In this document: piece by piece, positions 1-9,433 of the stretch
How positions within the stretch are numbered: position 1 is the first letter of the stretch
Layout: the number at the start of each line of letters is the position of its first letter
Assembly: GCA_021776915.1 (NCBI GenBank)
Contig: JAIQZU010000025.1
Span: forward strand, 25,602 to 89,601
Reading direction: 5' to 3'
Source of the DNA: Candidatus Scalindua sp.
Lineage (GTDB): Bacteria; Planctomycetota; Brocadiia; Brocadiales; Scalinduaceae
DNA: 64,000 bases
Notes under the pieces: generated by a model
What the model was told of the DNA's origin: nothing
What the model saw: only the letters and a program-made list of their open reading frames with translations
The model's database searches: none
Made by a program: the position numbers and the translations under genes

Positions 1-840
1 ATTATAGATGGACATTCACAATTATACCAGGCTTACTATGCAATCACTGGGTTAACCACACCCTCAGGACAGCCAATTAATGCAGTGTATGGTTTTACGA
101 GAATGCTACGCAAAATCATAAAAGAGGATAAGCCCTGTTACATGGTAATAGCTTTTGATGCCAAGGGGCCTACATTCAGACACAAGGAATATAAAGAATA
201 CAAAAGTCACAGAAAACCTACACCAGATGACCTGATCTCTCAAATACCACTGATGTATGATGTGGTAAATGCATACAATATTCCATTATATACTATTCAG
301 GGCTTCGAAGCCGATGACATAATTGGCACCATTACCAAAAAATTGTCTAAAGAGAATATTGAATGTACAATTATAACAACAGACAAAGATATGGAGCAAT
401 TGATCGACAAACACGTAAAGATTTTTAATCCCAGAAAGAAAGAGATTAAGGATATAGAAAAGTTCCGTGAAGAAAAAGGAATTGAGCCTGAAAATGTTAT
501 TGACATCCTGGCTCTTGGGGGAGACGCCAGTGATAATATCCCCGGCATCCCCGGTATTGGCTACAAGACTGCTTTAACTCTCATTAGAGAATGGAAATCA
601 TTGGAAAATGTAATATCAAATGTTGATAAAATTAAAGGTAAGAAAAAACAGGAAAACTTATTAAAATATGCAGAATTGGCCAGACTGTCAAAACGCCTGG
701 CAACCATAGACACAGATGTTCCGTTGGATTTTAATCTCGAAGCTTGCCGTTTGACGAATTTCAACAATATCAAACTTAATGAATTATTCACCAACTACGG
801 CTTTAATTCATTCCTTGCTGAAAATCACGATAACAATTGA
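1..840 (+). CDS. 5'-3' exonuclease (PolA N-terminal domain type), 5' end outside window
   Basis: The reading frame is open from base 1 and matches the 5' nuclease domain of DNA polymerase I, which removes RNA primers and flaps. The first metal-binding Asp lies in the IIDGHSQ motif at window residues 1-7. The acidic motif EADD follows, then TTDKDMEQL and the GDASDNIPGIPGIG helix-hairpin-helix core. Only a few N-terminal residues are missing. The protein stops right after the nuclease domain (279 residues here), so no proofreading or polymerase domain follows. It is therefore a stand-alone 5' nuclease or a split polA. Its TGA is directly followed by the coaE ATG, so the two are co-transcribed. 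The nuclease call is firm; the cellular role as an Okazaki-processing enzyme is inferred. Confidence 0.9.
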   Translation: MIDGHSQLYQAYYAITGLTTPSGQPINAVYGFTRMLRKIIKEDKPCYMVIAFDAKGPTFRHKEYKEYKSHRKPTPDDLISQIPLMYDVVNAYNIPLYTIQGFEADDIIGTITKKLSKENIECTIITTDKDMEQLIDKHVKIFNPRKKEIKDIEKFREEKGIEPENVIDILALGGDASDNIPGIPGIGYKTALTLIREWKSLENVISNVDKIKGKKKQENLLKYAELARLSKRLATIDTDVPLDFNLEACRLTNFNNIKLNELFTNYGFNSFLAENHDNN

Positions 841-1479
841 ATGAAGCAAAGGATCAAGGTAATTGGTATCACTGGTGGCATCGCAAGTGGGAAGAGCACT
901 ATAGCAAAGATGCTGGGATCATTGGGGGCATGCGTTATTAATGCAGACAGAATCTGTCACCGGCTAATTAATACTAAGTCTATGTCACAAGAAATCATCA
1001 ATAGATGGGGAGATCATATACTAGACAAGCACGGCAGAATCGAAAGACATAAACTTGGCGAAATCGTATTCGCAGACAAGAAGGAGCTGTCTGCACTGAA
1101 TAAAATGATTCATCCTGAGGCAATAAAACAAATTAAAGACCGCATTGCTAAACTCAGGAATAAGGCAACAACAGTAGCTATAGTACTAGATGCCGCTCTA
1201 TTAGTGGAATCAAATTTAACAGACATTTGTGATATAACACTATTTGTTGACGCCAGGAAGAACACATGCAAGGCAAGAGTGAAGAATAGTAGAAAGTGGC
1301 CTTCAGGCGAAATAACCAAAAGAGAGAAATTCCAAGGTTCATTAAGTGGGAAACGGGAAATTGCGGACATCGTTATTTCCAACAACCTTTCACCAGCAGA
1401 TACATTAAAACAAGTAGAAAACTTTTGGCATCAATTTATAACTAAAAAGCAATTTGGAGAAAAACATGGTTTCAACTAA
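841..1479 (+). CDS. coaE: dephospho-CoA kinase
   Basis: This enzyme catalyses the last step of coenzyme A synthesis, phosphorylating the 3'-OH of dephospho-CoA in the cytoplasm. The P-loop GGIASGKST sits at residues 12-20. It is followed by the substrate-binding NADRICHRL segment near 34-42 and the [10 protein letters not shown] motif typical of CoaE. The length, 212 aa, is normal for the family. The ATG abuts the stop of the upstream exonuclease gene, and the end overlaps rho by 14 bases, so the three genes form one tightly packed operon. Confidence 0.93.
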   Translation: MKQRIKVIGITGGIASGKSTIAKMLGSLGACVINADRICHRLINTKSMSQEIINRWGDHILDKHGRIERHKLGEIVFADKKELSALNKMIHPEAIKQIKDRIAKLRNKATTVAIVLDAALLVESNLTDICDITLFVDARKNTCKARVKNSRKWPSGEITKREKFQGSLSGKREIADIVISNNLSPADTLKQVENFWHQFITKKQFGEKHGFN

Positions 1480-2845
1480 AACTAGTAAAAAAACTAGTGT
1501 CACACCGGCAGCGAAGGTTACTAAGAGCCCTAAAAGTACCAAGGCGACTGAGGATACTAATGAAAAGTATGAAGAAATTAAAAAGGGTGATATGCATATC
1601 ACCGCATTACAGAAAATGACAATAAAGGGGCTACAGGATACAGCTAAAAAAGAAGGCATACAAGAGTGTTCCGGCCTCAAAAAACAGGAATTGATATTTA
1701 AAATTCTTAAGGAACGTGTAAACCAAAATGGACTCATGTATGGTGAAGGTGTAGTAGAGGTATTACCTGAAGGGTTCGGCTTTTTACGTTCTCCAGACTA
1801 TAACTACTTACCATGCCCTGATGATATATATATATCACCGTCACAAATAAGGCGTTTTGGGATAAGAACCGGAGCAACAGTTTCCGGACAGATACGCCCT
1901 CCCAAGGAGAATGAAAGATATTTTGCCCTCCTCAGAGTGGAGGCCATAAACTATGAGAATCCGGACCGTTTGAATGAAATGACTGTGTTTGATGATCTGA
2001 CACCACTTCACCCTGATGAGCGTCTTATGCTGGAAGTCAAGAAAGATGAGATAGAGATGCGAATAATGGATCTGGTTACTCCAATAGGAAAAGGACAACG
2101 CGGCTTGATCGTTGCTCCTCCCCGCACCGGGAAAACCGTTCTCATACAGGAAATTGCAAACAGCATTACAAAGAATCATCCCGAAGTCTACCTGATAATA
2201 CTTTTAATAGATGAACGTCCTGAAGAGGTGACGGAGATGTCCAGAGCAGTTGAGGCAGAAGTAATTGGATCAACATTTGATGAACCGGCAAGTCGTCACG
2301 TTCAGGTCGCTGAAATGGTAGTCGAAAAGGCCAAGCGCATGGTAGAGTACAAGAAAGATGTAGTTATATTGCTTGACTCAATCACACGACTGGCAAGGGC
2401 ATATAATACTGAAATCCCTCATAGCGGAAAGATACTCTCCGGTGGTGTTGATGCAAATGCGCTGCAAAAACCAAAACGTTTCTTTGGTGCTGCAAGAAAT
2501 ATAGAAGAAGGAGGAAGTCTAACAATTATCGCTACAGCCCTTGTAGACACAGGCAGCAGGATGGACGAGGTTATCTTCGAAGAGTTTAAGGGTACAGGCA
2601 ACATGGAACTACATTTAGACAGGAGATTAGCAGATAAAAGGCTGTTCCCTGCAATAGACATAAACAGATCCGGAACGAGGAAGGAAGAGTTACTTCTTGA
2701 CCCTGAGGAGTTAAAAAGAGTATGGGTACTGCGAAGGGTTCTGAACGAAATGAATCCAACAGAGGTTTTAGAATTACTCTCCAGCAGACTATCTAAGACT
2801 CAAACTAACGCCGAATTTTTGATGAGTATGAACATGAAAAGATAG
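1466..2845 (+). CDS. rho: transcription termination factor Rho
   Basis: Rho is the hexameric RNA-dependent ATPase that terminates transcription. After a Lys/Thr/Ser-rich N-terminal tail of about 40 residues comes the Rho N domain. The cold-shock-like RNA-binding domain ([16 protein letters not shown]) follows. The RecA-like motor has Walker [13 protein letters not shown], Walker [17 protein letters not shown] and the [14 protein letters not shown] secondary RNA-binding region. I chose the ATG at 1466 over an in-frame TTG at 1454 because GGAG lies six bases upstream of the ATG. This gives 459 aa. The start overlaps coaE by 14 bases. Confidence 0.95.
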   Translation: MVSTKTSKKTSVTPAAKVTKSPKSTKATEDTNEKYEEIKKGDMHITALQKMTIKGLQDTAKKEGIQECSGLKKQELIFKILKERVNQNGLMYGEGVVEVLPEGFGFLRSPDYNYLPCPDDIYISPSQIRRFGIRTGATVSGQIRPPKENERYFALLRVEAINYENPDRLNEMTVFDDLTPLHPDERLMLEVKKDEIEMRIMDLVTPIGKGQRGLIVAPPRTGKTVLIQEIANSITKNHPEVYLIILLIDERPEEVTEMSRAVEAEVIGSTFDEPASRHVQVAEMVVEKAKRMVEYKKDVVILLDSITRLARAYNTEIPHSGKILSGGVDANALQKPKRFFGAARNIEEGGSLTIIATALVDTGSRMDEVIFEEFKGTGNMELHLDRRLADKRLFPAIDINRSGTRKEELLLDPEELKRVWVLRRVLNEMNPTEVLELLSSRLSKTQTNAEFLMSMNMKR

Positions 2846-3064
2846 TTATACTAAAACTGATTTGGTTTTTGGCTTTTCCCCGTCAGAATGGCCTGATGGC
2901 CGGGCGGGAAGAAACTAAATCCTGGTTGCCTGCCCGACATGTCGTTCAGGCGGGCAGTTATCCCCGAACAAAAGGCGCCGAGGACTTTCCCCGGACTGAA
3001 AAACGCCGAGGACTATACTCTGGCAAAATTGTTTTTAGATTTTTACGAAAACAATTTTGAGATG
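2843..3064 (+). repeat. composite dispersed repeat, copy 1 (inverted relative to the copy at 29935-30116)
   Basis: The element begins at the rho stop codon. It has a left hairpin arm (GATTTGGTTT ... AAACTAAATC), a 61-bp core at 2954-3014 and a right hairpin (AAAATTGTTTT ... AAAACAATTTT) near 3025-3058. The 61-bp core is identical, in inverse orientation, to 30001-30061. Compared with the other copy, this one carries two extra GC-rich palindromic segments, at about 2880-2910 and 2928-2953. They look like smaller palindromes inserted into it. Lying directly behind rho, its hairpins may also end transcription. The short open frame across it is not a gene. Confidence 0.8.
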
Positions 3065-3133
3065 AGTATAATTTAACGCCCTCACCCAGATCGGTTCAAA
3101 CAAAGCTTTTTGGTTTCTGCTTGTTTGCCCTTC

Positions 3134-4972
3134 TCAAGTAACTACCGATTGAGTATTTTCCTTACTCTTACTCATTAAATATACCATCAGTATTGAAATA
3201 TCTGCAGGTGATACACCGGAGATTCGAGAAGCCTGCCCGAGTGAAACAGGGCGAAATACGTCTAATTTCTGTTGAGCTTCTTTTCTTAATCCCGGTATGC
3301 TGTCATAGTGGAAATGTGAAGGAAGCGAAAGGTTTTCCATCTTTTTGAACTTTTCAATTTGTTGTCTTTGTCTATTAATGTATCCTTCATATTTTGCCTG
3401 AATTTCTACCTGTTCCTGCACGGAAGCAGAAATATTTCTTTCTCTCAAATTTTCATCGATTTGCAGTAAGTCGTTAAAACCCATTTTAGGTCGCCTCAAG
3501 AGCTTCAGCAATGAATCTTCCCCGTTTTTATTGTGCTCAATGTATTCGCTGGTTTCAGTAATAATTTTCTCTTTTTCCAGCAACTCATTCAATTGCTTCT
3601 TACTAACTAAACCATACTGATAGCCGTATTTCATTAGTCTTCTATCGGCATTATCATGTCGCAGAACAAGTCTATACTCCGCTCTCGAAGTAAACATTCT
3701 ATATGGTTCTCTGGTACCTTTTGTAACCAAATCATCAATCAAAACACCGATATAAGCTTCAGAACGGTCAAGGACAAATGGTTCACTTCCCTTGATTTTC
3801 AGTACTGCATTTATTCCCGCCATTATTCCCTGCGCGGCAGCCTCTTCATAACCTGAAGTACCGTTAATCTGACCAGCCAGGAAAACATTTTCAACATTCT
3901 TTGTCTCAAGTGAAGGTTTGATTTGGGTCGGTGGCACATAATCATATTCTATTGCATATCCATAACGTGTAATTTCTGCATTTTCTAATCCCTTTATCGA
4001 ACGAATCATTTCTTCCTGTACATCATAAGGAACACTGGTAGATATACCATTGCAATATACCTCTGTGGTATCCAGCCCTTCAGGTTCAAGAAATATTTGA
4101 TGATGGTCCCTATCTGGAAACCTGGTTATCTTGTCTTCAATGGAAGGACAATATCTTGGCCCTACAGCCTTAATCTGCCCGGTGAAAGCTGGAGCACGAT
4201 CCAGGTTTGACCTGATAATTTCGTGTGTCAAGCTGTTCGTATAAGTTATATAGCATTTGATTTGAGGTCTTTGTATCTTTTTAGTGGAGAAGGAAAATGC
4301 CGTGGGCTGTTCATCACCCTCTTGCTCCTGCAAAAAGTCATAAGTAATACTGTTGCCGTTAAGGCGTGGTGGTGTGCCCGTCTTAAGCCTGTCCAGTTCA
4401 AGACCTAGATTCTGTAAGCAATTCGACAATTTATCAGCCGAAGGTTCGCTTGACCTGCCACCCTTTGACTGAGATTTGCCAATATGAATTAATCCATTCA
4501 GGAAAGTACCTGTTGTGATAATTACGGCCTTGGCACGGTACTCTGTCCCGCTTTTAGCAGCTAATACCAACGCTTTATTATCATGAACTGCAATATCTTC
4601 AACGCAATCATGTCTCAATGAAAGGTTGGCCTGTTCTTCCAATCTCCTTTTCATCGTAAACTGATACAGTTTTTTATCCGCCTGTGCACGTGGTGACCGT
4701 ACTGCGTGTCCCTTGCTTGCATTGAGAAGTTTGAACTGAATGCCGGTCTCATCAATTACTTTTCCCATTTCACCACCAAGGGCGTCTACTTCACGTACTA
4801 ACTGGCCTTTTGCAAGCCCACCAATTGCAGGGTTGCATGACATTTGAGCAATAGTATCAAGATTCATTGTCAGCAGAGCTGTATGCATGCCCATCCTTGC
4901 GGAAGCTAATGCAGCCTCACATCCGGCATGGCCACCTCCTACTACAATTATGTCATAACTAATGTGCATCAT
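3134..4972 (-). CDS. mnmG: tRNA uridine 5-carboxymethylaminomethyl modification enzyme MnmG (GidA)
   Basis: MnmG is the FAD-dependent partner of MnmE and modifies the wobble uridine of several tRNAs. The dinucleotide fold VVGGGHAGCEAA lies at residues 8-19. It is followed by GTFLNGLIHIG, the KTGTPPRL motif and a C-terminal helical tRNA-binding domain ending in RISGVSPADISIL. The length of 612 aa is typical. It starts with two adjacent ATG codons; the first overlaps the stop of the upstream rny gene by four bases, showing translational coupling. Confidence 0.95.
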   Translation of the reverse strand: MMHISYDIIVVGGGHAGCEAALASARMGMHTALLTMNLDTIAQMSCNPAIGGLAKGQLVREVDALGGEMGKVIDETGIQFKLLNASKGHAVRSPRAQADKKLYQFTMKRRLEEQANLSLRHDCVEDIAVHDNKALVLAAKSGTEYRAKAVIITTGTFLNGLIHIGKSQSKGGRSSEPSADKLSNCLQNLGLELDRLKTGTPPRLNGNSITYDFLQEQEGDEQPTAFSFSTKKIQRPQIKCYITYTNSLTHEIIRSNLDRAPAFTGQIKAVGPRYCPSIEDKITRFPDRDHHQIFLEPEGLDTTEVYCNGISTSVPYDVQEEMIRSIKGLENAEITRYGYAIEYDYVPPTQIKPSLETKNVENVFLAGQINGTSGYEEAAAQGIMAGINAVLKIKGSEPFVLDRSEAYIGVLIDDLVTKGTREPYRMFTSRAEYRLVLRHDNADRRLMKYGYQYGLVSKKQLNELLEKEKIITETSEYIEHNKNGEDSLLKLLRRPKMGFNDLLQIDENLRERNISASVQEQVEIQAKYEGYINRQRQQIEKFKKMENLSLPSHFHYDSIPGLRKEAQQKLDVFRPVSLGQASRISGVSPADISILMVYLMSKSKENTQSVVT

Positions 4973-6510
4973 TTTGCCTTTTGTACTATACGTTTTTCTC
5001 TAATCACTGTGACCGTCACTTCTCCAGGATATTCAAGTTCTGCTTCTATTTCTTTTGCTATATCATAGCAGATCTTTGATGCTGATTTGTCGTTGACATT
5101 ATCTGGATGGACGATCACCCTTACTTCTCTACCAGCCTGAATTGCGTATGCACTTTCAACACCACCGTAAGACATTGCAACACTTTCAAGTTTCTCCAGA
5201 CGTTTAACATATTTCTCAAGAGTTTCCCTCCTGGCCCCTGGTCTGCTGGCAGAAATTGCATCTGCTGCATTTACTAACACAGAATAGACTGTTTCGGAAG
5301 GCACCTCTTCATGATGTGAAGCAATTGCATTTACAACCTCAGGTTTTTCATCAAACCTTTTAGCAATATCCGCCCCTACAATAGCGTGAGTACCTTCAAC
5401 CTCTGAACTGATAGCTTTACCAATATCGTGCAGGAGGCCACATCTTCTTGCCATTTGGGCATCAAGTTTCAGTTCACCGGCCAGTATTCCTGTCAAATTT
5501 GACACCTCTATAGAGTGCTGAAGCTGATTCTGTCCATAGCTTGTGCGATACCTTAAACGCCCTATTAAATTGATGATTTCTGAATGTAAATCATGTATCC
5601 CCAGCTCGAAACATGTCTGTTTGCCAGTTTCCTGTATAATCTGTTGAATATCTTTTTCTGTCTCCTGCACTACTTCTTCAATACGTGCAGGGTGAATTCT
5701 GCCATCCAGAATTAATTTCTTCATTGCCAACCTGGCAACCTCCCTGCGGACACCGTCAAAGCCCGAAAGAACTATAATCCCCGGGGTATCATCAACAATT
5801 ACATCTATACCTGTTGCCTTTTCAAAGGCACGAATATTTCTACCTTCGCGGCCAATAATTCGACCTTTCATCTCATCTCCCGGCAGCTCAATCGAACTTA
5901 CAACATTATCAACTGCATTATCTGAAGCACACCTCTGTATTGCAGTACACACTATTGAAGCGGCAACCTTTTCAGCTTCTTCTTTAGCCTTTTTTGTATG
6001 CTTTTCTATTATGTTGGCACATTCCTTATCAAGTTCTTTTTCCAGGCGGCTTAACAACAGCTTTTCAGCCTCTTCTCCGGTTAAACCTGAAACTTTATAA
6101 AGGTTATTTTTCTCTTCCTGAATCAATTCTTCAAGCTGCAAATTTTTCTTATTCAGCTCGTCTTCCTTGTTTGACAGGTTTGAAGCCATACTTTCAATGT
6201 ACTTCTCCTTTTTTGTAAGTATATCTATCTTCCTCTCTAGATTATCTTCTCTCTTACTCAAACGTTTTTCCAGCTGACGTAATTCATGTCTCGTTTCTTG
6301 TGTCTCTTTCTCAAGGCGCTCTTTTCTTTTGTACAAATCTTCCCTGGCTGTAATATCAGCGCCTTTTAATATTCTCTCTGCCTCTAATTTTGCCTCCTTA
6401 ATCACGTTCCTGGAAGTTCTCTCCCTGCTAACTTGACGTAATTTAAAAAAAAGATAGCATATTAGAAAACCGAAAACTATACAAACCGGTAATACAAATA
6501 CATAAAACAA
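4969..6510 (-). CDS. rny: ribonuclease Y
   Basis: RNase Y is a membrane-anchored endoribonuclease that starts mRNA decay. The N-terminus is one transmembrane segment (residues 1-21). A long charged coiled coil runs to about residue 180, then a KH domain with GRIIGREGRNIRAFE, then an HD domain with metal-binding LLHDIGKA and ASHHEEVP. The 513-aa length is normal. No ATG gives this N-terminus: the best start is TTG at 6510, and no strong Shine-Dalgarno sequence is visible, so the first residues are uncertain. It is the first gene of a two-gene unit with mnmG. Confidence 0.92.
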   Translation of the reverse strand: MFYVFVLPVCIVFGFLICYLFFKLRQVSRERTSRNVIKEAKLEAERILKGADITAREDLYKRKERLEKETQETRHELRQLEKRLSKREDNLERKIDILTKKEKYIESMASNLSNKEDELNKKNLQLEELIQEEKNNLYKVSGLTGEEAEKLLLSRLEKELDKECANIIEKHTKKAKEEAEKVAASIVCTAIQRCASDNAVDNVVSSIELPGDEMKGRIIGREGRNIRAFEKATGIDVIVDDTPGIIVLSGFDGVRREVARLAMKKLILDGRIHPARIEEVVQETEKDIQQIIQETGKQTCFELGIHDLHSEIINLIGRLRYRTSYGQNQLQHSIEVSNLTGILAGELKLDAQMARRCGLLHDIGKAISSEVEGTHAIVGADIAKRFDEKPEVVNAIASHHEEVPSETVYSVLVNAADAISASRPGARRETLEKYVKRLEKLESVAMSYGGVESAYAIQAGREVRVIVHPDNVNDKSASKICYDIAKEIEAELEYPGEVTVTVIREKRIVQKAK

Positions 6511-7485
6511 CTTTGGTAGTTCAGGTAGTTCAGCGAAAATATGAATTGGTCATCACCGCCTTTTTTATTTAAAAAATTAAAAAATTTAAGTGGATTAACA
6601 AAGAAATTCTAAAAACTTGAAGATTAAGAGGATTGAGGTTCGGACGAAAATAAATTCTGACTATTTATTTTCGTCTCTTATGCTTTATCGAAAGTATTTC
6701 GACTTGAAATGGCCTTAAAATCCCATTGAATTGGTTCTGCCTATAAAAAAAAACTATATAAGTCTGAATATGAGGGTCAGCTTTACACTATAATTTACTA
6801 ACTTACCCAACATGTGATAAAAGTTTCTTTTTTTATAAGAAAACATTCAAGACAAAAATTTAATCAACAGACCAGGCTAAATGATTTAAAACTTTTAATC
6901 TTAATGGAATTAATTAAGAACCAATGAAACACTGCTCCCTGTTGACATACAAGGATTTTGCATACTCAATCTTCTTTCGTATAAGATCAATCTATATACC
7001 TACTTAGACTAGTACCACATTTTATACTTTATAAGACAATCGCAGAAATGGTTGTATCAAATAATGCGAAATACTTGCGCATAATTGCGGCACTAGATAT
7101 TTTTTTAAAGAGTGCCGACATTTTATATAACAAATATACGGAAGTCAAGTAATTAAAAACAGTTAAAACAGGTAATTTAAAGGCTTAACCGCATATCTCT
7201 TTTCAGTTAACAATTTCCTCTTTTAGGTAATTTCTCAATATTATTTACGTTAAAACACAATAAAACAATTACACCTTAATATATAATTAATGTCTATTAT
7301 TGACATGCGGCAATATAATCAACACTGCCACTTTACTTTCATGTGTTCAGTTTGAGAAAAGCATATAAAGGAAGCAAAAATATTTGTAAATACTTCCACA
7401 AATGTTATTATACTCATGATTTTGTTTTCGAACAGCTATCTTATTGCAATATACATGGCTACATTACTGGTAGCAAAATGATAAT
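6511..7485. other. long AT-rich intergenic region between rny and the UbiA-type gene
   Basis: This 975-base stretch separates two divergent genes and holds no convincing protein gene or tRNA. It must contain the promoters for rny-mnmG (leftward) and for the prenyltransferase (rightward). It contains a TTGACA at 6953 and another near 7300 with a nearby TATAAT, but spacing is poor in both cases, so I do not call a promoter. The clearest structure is the hairpin at 6643-6675. A shorter TCGAAA/TTCGA hairpin lies near 6687-6702. Confidence 0.6.
6643..6675. other. perfect 12-bp stem-loop in the rny upstream region
   Basis: Arms GACGAAAATAAA and TTTATTTTCGTC are perfectly complementary around a 9-base loop. 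The hairpin lies about 130 bases ahead of the rny start, so it could be in the rny mRNA leader. No T-run of terminator type follows on the plus strand. A role in autoregulation of RNase Y is only a guess. Confidence 0.5.
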
Positions 7486-8370
7486 ATGAACATAATACAA
7501 TCTGAACAAAGCATACTCGCGCGTTTTGTTTCCATCCTGAAACTAATAAAATTCTCACATACTATTTTCTCATTACCATTTGCCGTGATGAGCGCATTTG
7601 TTGCCGCAGATGGCATGCCTGATATAAGACAACTTTTATTAATACTATGTGCATTGGTAATGGCACGCAGTTGTGCAATGTCTTTTAACAGGCTTGTGGA
7701 TGCCAGATATGATATTCACAACCCCAGAACCAATTACCGTATTCAACTACAGAGTTTTATAGGAAAGTCAAATCTCTGGTTTTTCACAATCTCCTGTACA
7801 CTATTGTTTGTTGTCTTTGCTGGAATGTTAAATCGCCTGTGTTTGCTCATATCTCCGTTAGCCCTCCTGATAATTTTTGGATACTCATACACCAAGAGAT
7901 TTACCAATTTGTCACATCTTGTTCTGGGACTATCACTTGCTTTGTCTCCAATAGGCGCCTGGATAGGTATCACAGGAAAAATTGAAATTGCCCCTTTTAT
8001 ACTTGCACTTGCCGTACTACTGTGGACTGCAGGATTCGACATTATTTATGCGTGTCAGGATTTACAGCATGACATAAATACCGGTCTATATTCTATCCCC
8101 AGGAAAATGGGTATTAAGAACTCTCTTATACTATCTTCAGTACTGCATTTTTTTATGGTAATCGTTTTATTTCTTTTTATGTGTTTTACGAAACTCACTT
8201 TTGTTTACTTTGGAGGGGTTTGTTTTGTTGGTATAATGCTGATTTACGAACATTCACTGATAAAACCACATGATCTGTCAAAGATAAGCCTGGCCTTCTT
8301 TACAGTAAATGGCATTATAAGTATGATACTAATGATTGTAACACTTGTAGATTTATTTATCTTTTATTAA
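7486..8370 (+). CDS. UbiA-family polyprenyltransferase (MqnP-like)
   Basis: This is an integral membrane prenyltransferase that joins a polyprenyl diphosphate to an aromatic quinone precursor. The first Asp-rich motif is NRLVDARYD, and the second is YACQDLQHDINTG; both bind the Mg-diphosphate. About eight hydrophobic segments fill the 294 aa. The N-terminal SHTIFSLPFAVMSAF and the MARSCAMSFNR context resemble enzymes of the futalosine menaquinone pathway (MqnP) more than UbiA of ubiquinone synthesis. That choice is family knowledge, not proven here. The gene stands alone on the plus strand and overlaps the next, convergent gene by 14 bases. Confidence 0.82.
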   Translation: MNIIQSEQSILARFVSILKLIKFSHTIFSLPFAVMSAFVAADGMPDIRQLLLILCALVMARSCAMSFNRLVDARYDIHNPRTNYRIQLQSFIGKSNLWFFTISCTLLFVVFAGMLNRLCLLISPLALLIIFGYSYTKRFTNLSHLVLGLSLALSPIGAWIGITGKIEIAPFILALAVLLWTAGFDIIYACQDLQHDINTGLYSIPRKMGIKNSLILSSVLHFFMVIVLFLFMCFTKLTFVYFGGVCFVGIMLIYEHSLIKPHDLSKISLAFFTVNGIISMILMIVTLVDLFIFY

Positions 8371-8575
8371 ATAACCATAAAATAAAGGACAATAGTATAC
8401 TGATAATAATACATGTTGTAACGGGAAAATAGAAACTGTAATTCTCCCTCTTAAATGATAAGTCGCCAGGTAGTTTACCAATAAATGGCAACTTGTTTCC
8501 CAGCATGAAAACAAATCCAATTACTACCAGCAAGAGACCAATAAAAACAATTATCTTCCCAATATCGCCTGCCAT
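8357..8575 (-). CDS. DUF2905 family small membrane protein
   Basis: This 72-aa protein has two predicted transmembrane helices joined by the conserved block LGNKLPFIGKLPGDLSF, the signature of DUF2905. The function of the family is unknown. The gene follows lptB with a 9-base gap, so it belongs to the lepB-lptB unit. It ends inside the 3' end of the convergent prenyltransferase gene. Confidence 0.82.
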   Translation of the reverse strand: MAGDIGKIIVFIGLLLVVIGFVFMLGNKLPFIGKLPGDLSFKRENYSFYFPVTTCIIISILLSFILWLFNKR

Positions 8576-8584
8576 TATAATATC

Positions 8585-9415
8585 TCAAGACTTATTCAAG
8601 CTTTTCTTCAGACTTCCTTTTTTCTTATCTGCACTGTCCTTCTCTTTCCCATTACCTACGTAGGCACTAAAGGAATCCTTGGATCTTATATCACTACTCA
8701 GAAATTTTTCTCCAAAATATGATTTTCTTGCCAGTGGGTCATTAATCAACTTTTGTGTCGTCCCGCTGGTTATAATATTTCCGGCACTAATAATATAAGA
8801 ATGATCTGTTATACTTAACGCCTCTCTCACATTATGATCTGTTAATAATATCCCAATACCCTTTTCTTTCAGGCCTAAGACTATATCCTGAATCTCTGCA
8901 ACAGCTATTGGATCAATAAATGAAAATGGTTCATCCAGAAGAATTAACGATGGTGAAGTTGACATTGCTCTTGCAATCTCAAGTCGTCTCCTTTCACCGC
9001 CTGAGAGTGTAAACGCCATCTTCTTTGATAAATGTGTCAACCCTAATTCCCCTAAAACCTGGTTCAGTTTTCTAATTCTCTCTCTATAATTAAATTTAAT
9101 TGTCTCTAACACTGCTAAAACATTTTCTTCAACAGTTAAACGTTGAAATATTGATGGTTCCTGAGAAAGGTATCCCATTCCCAACCTTGCACGCATGTAT
9201 ATTGGCATGTCTGTAATATCTTCACCACGAAAGAAGACTTTCCCATGATCCGGCCTGATCATGCCGATCACCATTGAAAAAGCCGTACTTTTCCCAGCGC
9301 CATTTTGCCCAAGAAGACCTGCAATTTCTCCGGAATGCACCTCGAAACTGACACGATCTACTGCAGCTTTTTTACCATAATTCTTAGTTATTTCAACGGC
9401 CTGTATGAGTTTCAT
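8585..9415 (-). CDS. lptB: lipopolysaccharide export ABC transporter ATPase LptB
   Basis: LptB powers extraction of LPS from the inner membrane with LptF/LptG. Walker A GQNGAGKST is at about residues 36-44. The LptB-type Q-loop region YLSQEPSIFQRLTVEEN follows, then signature LSGGERRRLEIARA and Walker B LILLDEPF. At 276 aa it is about 35 residues longer than usual. The extra C-terminus is a hydrophilic Lys/Ser-rich tail. It lies between lepB and a DUF2905 gene; lptF/lptG are not in the window. Confidence 0.93.
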   Translation of the reverse strand: MKLIQAVEITKNYGKKAAVDRVSFEVHSGEIAGLLGQNGAGKSTAFSMVIGMIRPDHGKVFFRGEDITDMPIYMRARLGMGYLSQEPSIFQRLTVEENVLAVLETIKFNYRERIRKLNQVLGELGLTHLSKKMAFTLSGGERRRLEIARAMSTSPSLILLDEPFSFIDPIAVAEIQDIVLGLKEKGIGILLTDHNVREALSITDHSYIISAGNIITSGTTQKLINDPLARKSYFGEKFLSSDIRSKDSFSAYVGNGKEKDSADKKKGSLKKSLNKS

Positions 9416-9433
9416 TTTTCAGCCATGTATCTT

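Noticed and set aside
2869..3060. 63-codon open frame behind rho
   Set aside because: It lies wholly in the composite repeat also found at 30 kb in reverse; no ribosome site and no protein-like pattern.
6953..6985. promoter candidate TTGACA in the rny-ubiA gap
   Set aside because: The best -10-like hexamer is only about 15 bases away and poor; not called as a feature.
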